Assembly: GCF_008180415.1 (NCBI RefSeq)
Contig: NZ_VTEI01000002.1
Coordinates: forward strand, 711,491 to 758,006
Length of the DNA stretch: 46,516 nt
Direction of reading: 5' to 3'
From: Rossellomorea vietnamensis
GTDB taxonomy: Bacteria; Bacillota; Bacilli; Bacillales; Bacillaceae_B
Shown here: piece after piece, positions 44,390 through 46,516 of the stretch
Layout: each line of letters begins with the position of its first letter
Position numbering within the stretch: the first letter of the stretch is position 1
Translations under genes and position numbers: made by a program
Notes under the pieces: model-generated
The model's input: the letters and a program-made list of their open reading frames with translations, nothing else
What the model was told of the DNA's origin: nothing
The model's database searches: none

Positions 44390-44821
44390 TTATGTTTTTA
44401 TAAGAGCCTGCAGGGCCAGTTCATATCCAAGCAGACCCATACCGACAATCTGGCCGGCCGTCACTTCTGCAAGAACAGATTTGTGCCTGAAGGTTTCCCG
44501 TTTATGAACATTTGAAATATGAACTTCGATCACAGGGACATCTATTCCGGCTATGGCATCTCTTATTGCATAACTGTAATGAGTGAAGGCCCCGGGATTG
44601 AATATGATACCGGTAAACCCTGAATCTTCAGCCATATGGATGAAATCAATGAGTACCCCTTCATGATTCGATTGTTCCGCTGTCAGTTCATATCCGGCCG
44701 CCAAGGCAGCTTTCTTCATATTGCCTACAAGCTCCCCAAGCGTGGTGGTTCCATAAATTTCTGGTTCCCTTTTCCCTAAACGGTTCAGATTGGGACCATT
44801 TAGCAGAAGAATTTTATCCAT
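44390..44821 (-). CDS. aroQ: Type II 3-dehydroquinate dehydratase
   Basis: 143 residues, the usual size of the dodecameric type II enzyme. It converts 3-dehydroquinate to 3-dehydroshikimate. Signature LLNGPNLNRLGKREPEIYG at residues 5-23 includes the catalytic Arg and Tyr of the flexible lid; NPGAFTHYSYAIRDAI and VIEVHISNVHKRETFR (catalytic His, substrate Arg) follow. A weak GGTG Shine-Dalgarno. It is 14 bp from papA and separated from yqhR by a terminator. Confidence 0.97.
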   Translation of the reverse strand: MDKILLLNGPNLNRLGKREPEIYGTTTLGELVGNMKKAALAAGYELTAEQSNHEGVLIDFIHMAEDSGFTGIIFNPGAFTHYSYAIRDAIAGIDVPVIEVHISNVHKRETFRHKSVLAEVTAGQIVGMGLLGYELALQALIKT

Positions 44822-44835
44822 ATGTATTCACCCAT

Positions 44836-44867
44836 AAAAATAGAATGTTCAACATGAACATTCTAAC
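44836..44867 (-). terminator. Terminator between yqhR and aroQ
   Basis: A perfect 11-bp stem TAGAATGTTCA / TGAACATTCTA with a 3-nt loop followed on the minus strand by TTTTTAT. It is AT-rich, so efficiency may be moderate. Confidence 0.75.
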
Positions 44868-44905
44868 ACAAACTAATTGACAAACCTACTACAATGTCTG
44901 AACTC

Positions 44906-45439
44906 CTAATGACTTGCCACATCTTCTTTTTCGTGTTGATGGCGGAGTTCATTCTCTTCATAAGAAATAGAATAACCGATGAATACACCATATAGGATAT
45001 AAATGCAAGCTGCCGTAATAAGCGTGTTATAATCGGTATCTGTCAACCCTTTCATGCTCGGGAACAGAGGGTTCAATACCAAAAACACAACCAGCATCAG
45101 GGCTATGCCGTACCCCGCCCCCACCCACATGGATGTAAGTTTTCGTAAAGCAGCATAGTATACCAGCGCTGCACCAATTGAAATCAGGCCATATGCCAAT
45201 ATGGAAATGACGATTCCAAGCCAGCTGTCTTTCCAATCGCCAGCAGCCCATGGCTCCAAAATGATATTAGGTTCGATTTCAGTAAAGGAGAACATGTAGC
45301 AGATGTAAGAAATCAGACTCCACAGTATCCCTCCGGCGAATCCGGTCGTGACCACCATTCCTATAAATGATAATGGTTTCTCCTGCTTATTCTGTTCCAG
45401 CTTCTTGTCACTTGATGGTTCTTGTTCTCTTGCAGACAT
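44906..45439 (-). CDS. yqhR: YqhR family membrane protein
   Basis: 177 residues from the ATG at 45439, which has GGAGGTG 6 nt upstream; an ATG 30 bp earlier lacks a good site. A charged N-terminus (SAREQEPSSDKKLEQNKQEK) precedes four hydrophobic segments (about 25-48, 65-90, 100-120, 135-158) and an acidic/His tail. No known function; the family is confined to Bacillaceae and sits beside aroQ. In B. subtilis a yqhQ gene lies on the upstream side; it is absent here. Confidence 0.85.
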   Translation of the reverse strand: MSAREQEPSSDKKLEQNKQEKPLSFIGMVVTTGFAGGILWSLISYICYMFSFTEIEPNIILEPWAAGDWKDSWLGIVISILAYGLISIGAALVYYAALRKLTSMWVGAGYGIALMLVVFLVLNPLFPSMKGLTDTDYNTLITAACIYILYGVFIGYSISYEENELRHQHEKEDVASH

Positions 45440-45848
45440 ATAAACACCTCCATTGGGTAGTATGTCCATTTCCTTAAAAGTCTTTCATTAATACCGATAT
45501 TAAGGAAATAGAGTAAATTTCAAGTTCAAAATTCTTTATGCCTGCTGGACTTTGAAGAAATAAGCAAGCACTATCTGATGTGTGGAAACTAAATATTTCA
45601 TCTGTATCAAACCTGCATTTCTTCATTTTTTCTACTATAGAATAGACTTTTTTCTATAAAATATTATTTTTAACAGTAAACTCCTCCTTTATCTTTTCAC
45701 TGAAGTTCTTTACATTAATGTAACCATCGTTCAGAGAAAAGAATTTCTGGAAAACAAATCAGAATTACGGTTAAAAAGGACAGAAATAGTCTAAAATATA
45801 GATAAAGGACTACTGCGCTTATATCCAATTCCAAAGGAGGTGACCTTC
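45440..45848. other. Gap between yqhR and yqhP
   Basis: About 400 bp without a gene. It holds the palindrome TTACATTAATGTAA (45710-45723), which could be an operator, and otherwise AT-rich sequence. yqhQ, expected here by synteny with B. subtilis, is not present. Confidence 0.55.
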
Positions 45849-46220
45849 TTGAGTGCTCGTACGCTAATTGCAGGGGCTATTATTCTATTTGCATCAATCG
45901 GGTTGGTTTCCATGCTCATAGCAGATCCACTTGCACTTCTTCAAAGAATACTCATTTTTGCAGCGATTGCCGGAATCATTTATTTTGTTTTCCGGAAAGT
46001 GATGATGGGCGGGGGAAGCAGTGGAAAAAATAAGGATCAAAAAGCTTTCCTGAAGGCAGCAAGACAATCTAAGAAACGGTATAATCATAAGAAAACAGCT
46101 GCACCTGTCAAAGCAAGTGCTCCAAACCCATTCCGCAAAAAGTCCCACCGAAAAAAATCGCAGGCTAACCTTACAGTAATTGAAGGTAAAAAAAATAGAA
46201 AAAATCGAGCCTCTCTCTAA
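45849..46220 (+). CDS. yqhP: SA1362 family protein YqhP
   Basis: 123 residues from TTG at 45849, with AAAGGAGGTGACC 8 nt upstream, a full-strength site; a GTG overlapping that site is rejected. Two transmembrane segments (about 5-24 and 30-48), a GGGSSG linker and a strongly basic C-terminal half (KAARQSKKRYNHKKTA, KSHRKKSQ) that could bind nucleic acid or anionic lipid. No known function. Transcribed divergently from yqhR. Confidence 0.82.
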   Translation: MSARTLIAGAIILFASIGLVSMLIADPLALLQRILIFAAIAGIIYFVFRKVMMGGGSSGKNKDQKAFLKAARQSKKRYNHKKTAAPVKASAPNPFRKKSHRKKSQANLTVIEGKKNRKNRASL

Positions 46221-46233
46221 GCTCGATTTTTTT
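46199..46233 (+). terminator. Intrinsic terminator of yqhP
   Basis: AAAATCGAGC / GCTCGATTTT stem flanked by A run and TTTTTTT; the stop codon lies in the loop/stem. Confidence 0.9.
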
Positions 46234-46333
46234 ATTTATATAGATTATCATATTAAGTCGAACGGCTCGTAAATTAAAATAGCTCAAGTGGGTACACAAT
46301 AGTTAACGCCAATCAACTAAGGAGTGTTCCCAA

Positions 46334-46516
46334 ATGAGCTATACCCATATCGTACCACAGGAACGTGTATTAATTGAAAGTTATTGCCTGGAAAAGAAAT
46401 CGCTGTCTTACATTGCCTCACAGTTGAAAAGAAGCAAGAGCACCATTAACTACGAGCTAAAACGCTGTAAGCCTTATAATGCCCTGCAGGCTCAGCTCGA
46501 CTACGATGCCAAGCGG
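46334..46516 (+). CDS. IS30-family transposase, N-terminal part (runs off the window)
   Basis: 61 codons are visible, starting MSYTHIVPQERVLIESYCLE, with AAGGAG 11 nt upstream. The segment SLSYIASQLKRSKSTINYEL is the helix-turn-helix found at the start of IS30-type transposases, followed by KRCKPYNALQAQLDYDAKR. The DDE catalytic domain must lie beyond the right edge, so intactness is unknown. The insertion sequence's left end is somewhere after the yqhP terminator; I could not fix the terminal inverted repeat. Confidence 0.85.
   Translation, partial: MSYTHIVPQERVLIESYCLEKKSLSYIASQLKRSKSTINYELKRCKPYNALQAQLDYDAKR

Overview
The window is a chromosomal segment of an endospore-forming member of the Bacillaceae. 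Moderate-to-low GC, strong GGAGG ribosome binding sites, spo0A, spoIVB and the complete spoIIIA operon all point there, and gene order follows the Bacillus subtilis yqi/yqh region closely. The genus cannot be fixed from sequence alone. The OLE RNA/oapA pair is known mainly from extremophilic, alkali- or salt-tolerant and anaerobic Firmicutes and is absent from B. subtilis 168, which suggests a soil or marine Bacillaceae lineage.

Layout, almost all on the minus strand, so read right to left. (1) 45.8-41.0 kb: yqhP (plus strand), yqhR, aroQ, the Xaa-Pro peptidase gene and efp, followed by a large noncoding tandem array of 52-bp units. (2) 41.0-35.9 kb: spoIIIAA to spoIIIAH behind a sigma-E-type promoter; it builds the mother-cell half of the feeding channel between mother cell and forespore. 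(3) 34.7-30.8 kb: accB, accC, yqhY, nusB and folD (fatty-acid precursor, envelope stress, antitermination and one-carbon metabolism). (4) 30.4-23.9 kb: xseA, xseB, ispA, OLE RNA, oapA, dxs and yqxC, an isoprenoid operon with the roughly 600-nt OLE RNA and its membrane partner protein inserted between ispA and dxs. (5) 23.2-18.2 kb: argR, recN, spoIVB and spo0A. (6) 18.1-16.7 kb: yqiK and yqzF. (7) 16.6-5.9 kb: bkdR and the sigma-54-dependent branched-chain keto-acid operon ptb, bcd, buk, lpdV, bkdAA, bkdAB, bkdB. (8) 5.7-0.7 kb: mutA, mutB and meaB, the B12-dependent methylmalonyl-CoA mutase and its GTPase chaperone. Regions 7 and 8 together make a valine/isoleucine-to-succinyl-CoA route.

The non-genic part is rich. 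Besides OLE RNA there are two arrays with exactly the same 52-bp period but different sequence (2-363 and about 41283-42430), and a third short, degenerate group of about 50-bp units near 35.65-35.80 kb. A four-copy MITE-like family has about 26-bp terminal inverted repeats and 8-bp target duplications; one copy inserted precisely at the ptb stop codon. A nested-palindrome interspersed repeat occurs in two full copies plus a fragment. An IS30-type transposase gene enters at the right edge. Regulatory calls supported by sequence include a sigma-54 promoter for ptb, a sigma-A promoter for OLE RNA, a sigma-E promoter for spoIIIA, 0A boxes and a candidate sigma-H promoter at spo0A, a FapR-like operator at accB, and many intrinsic terminators.
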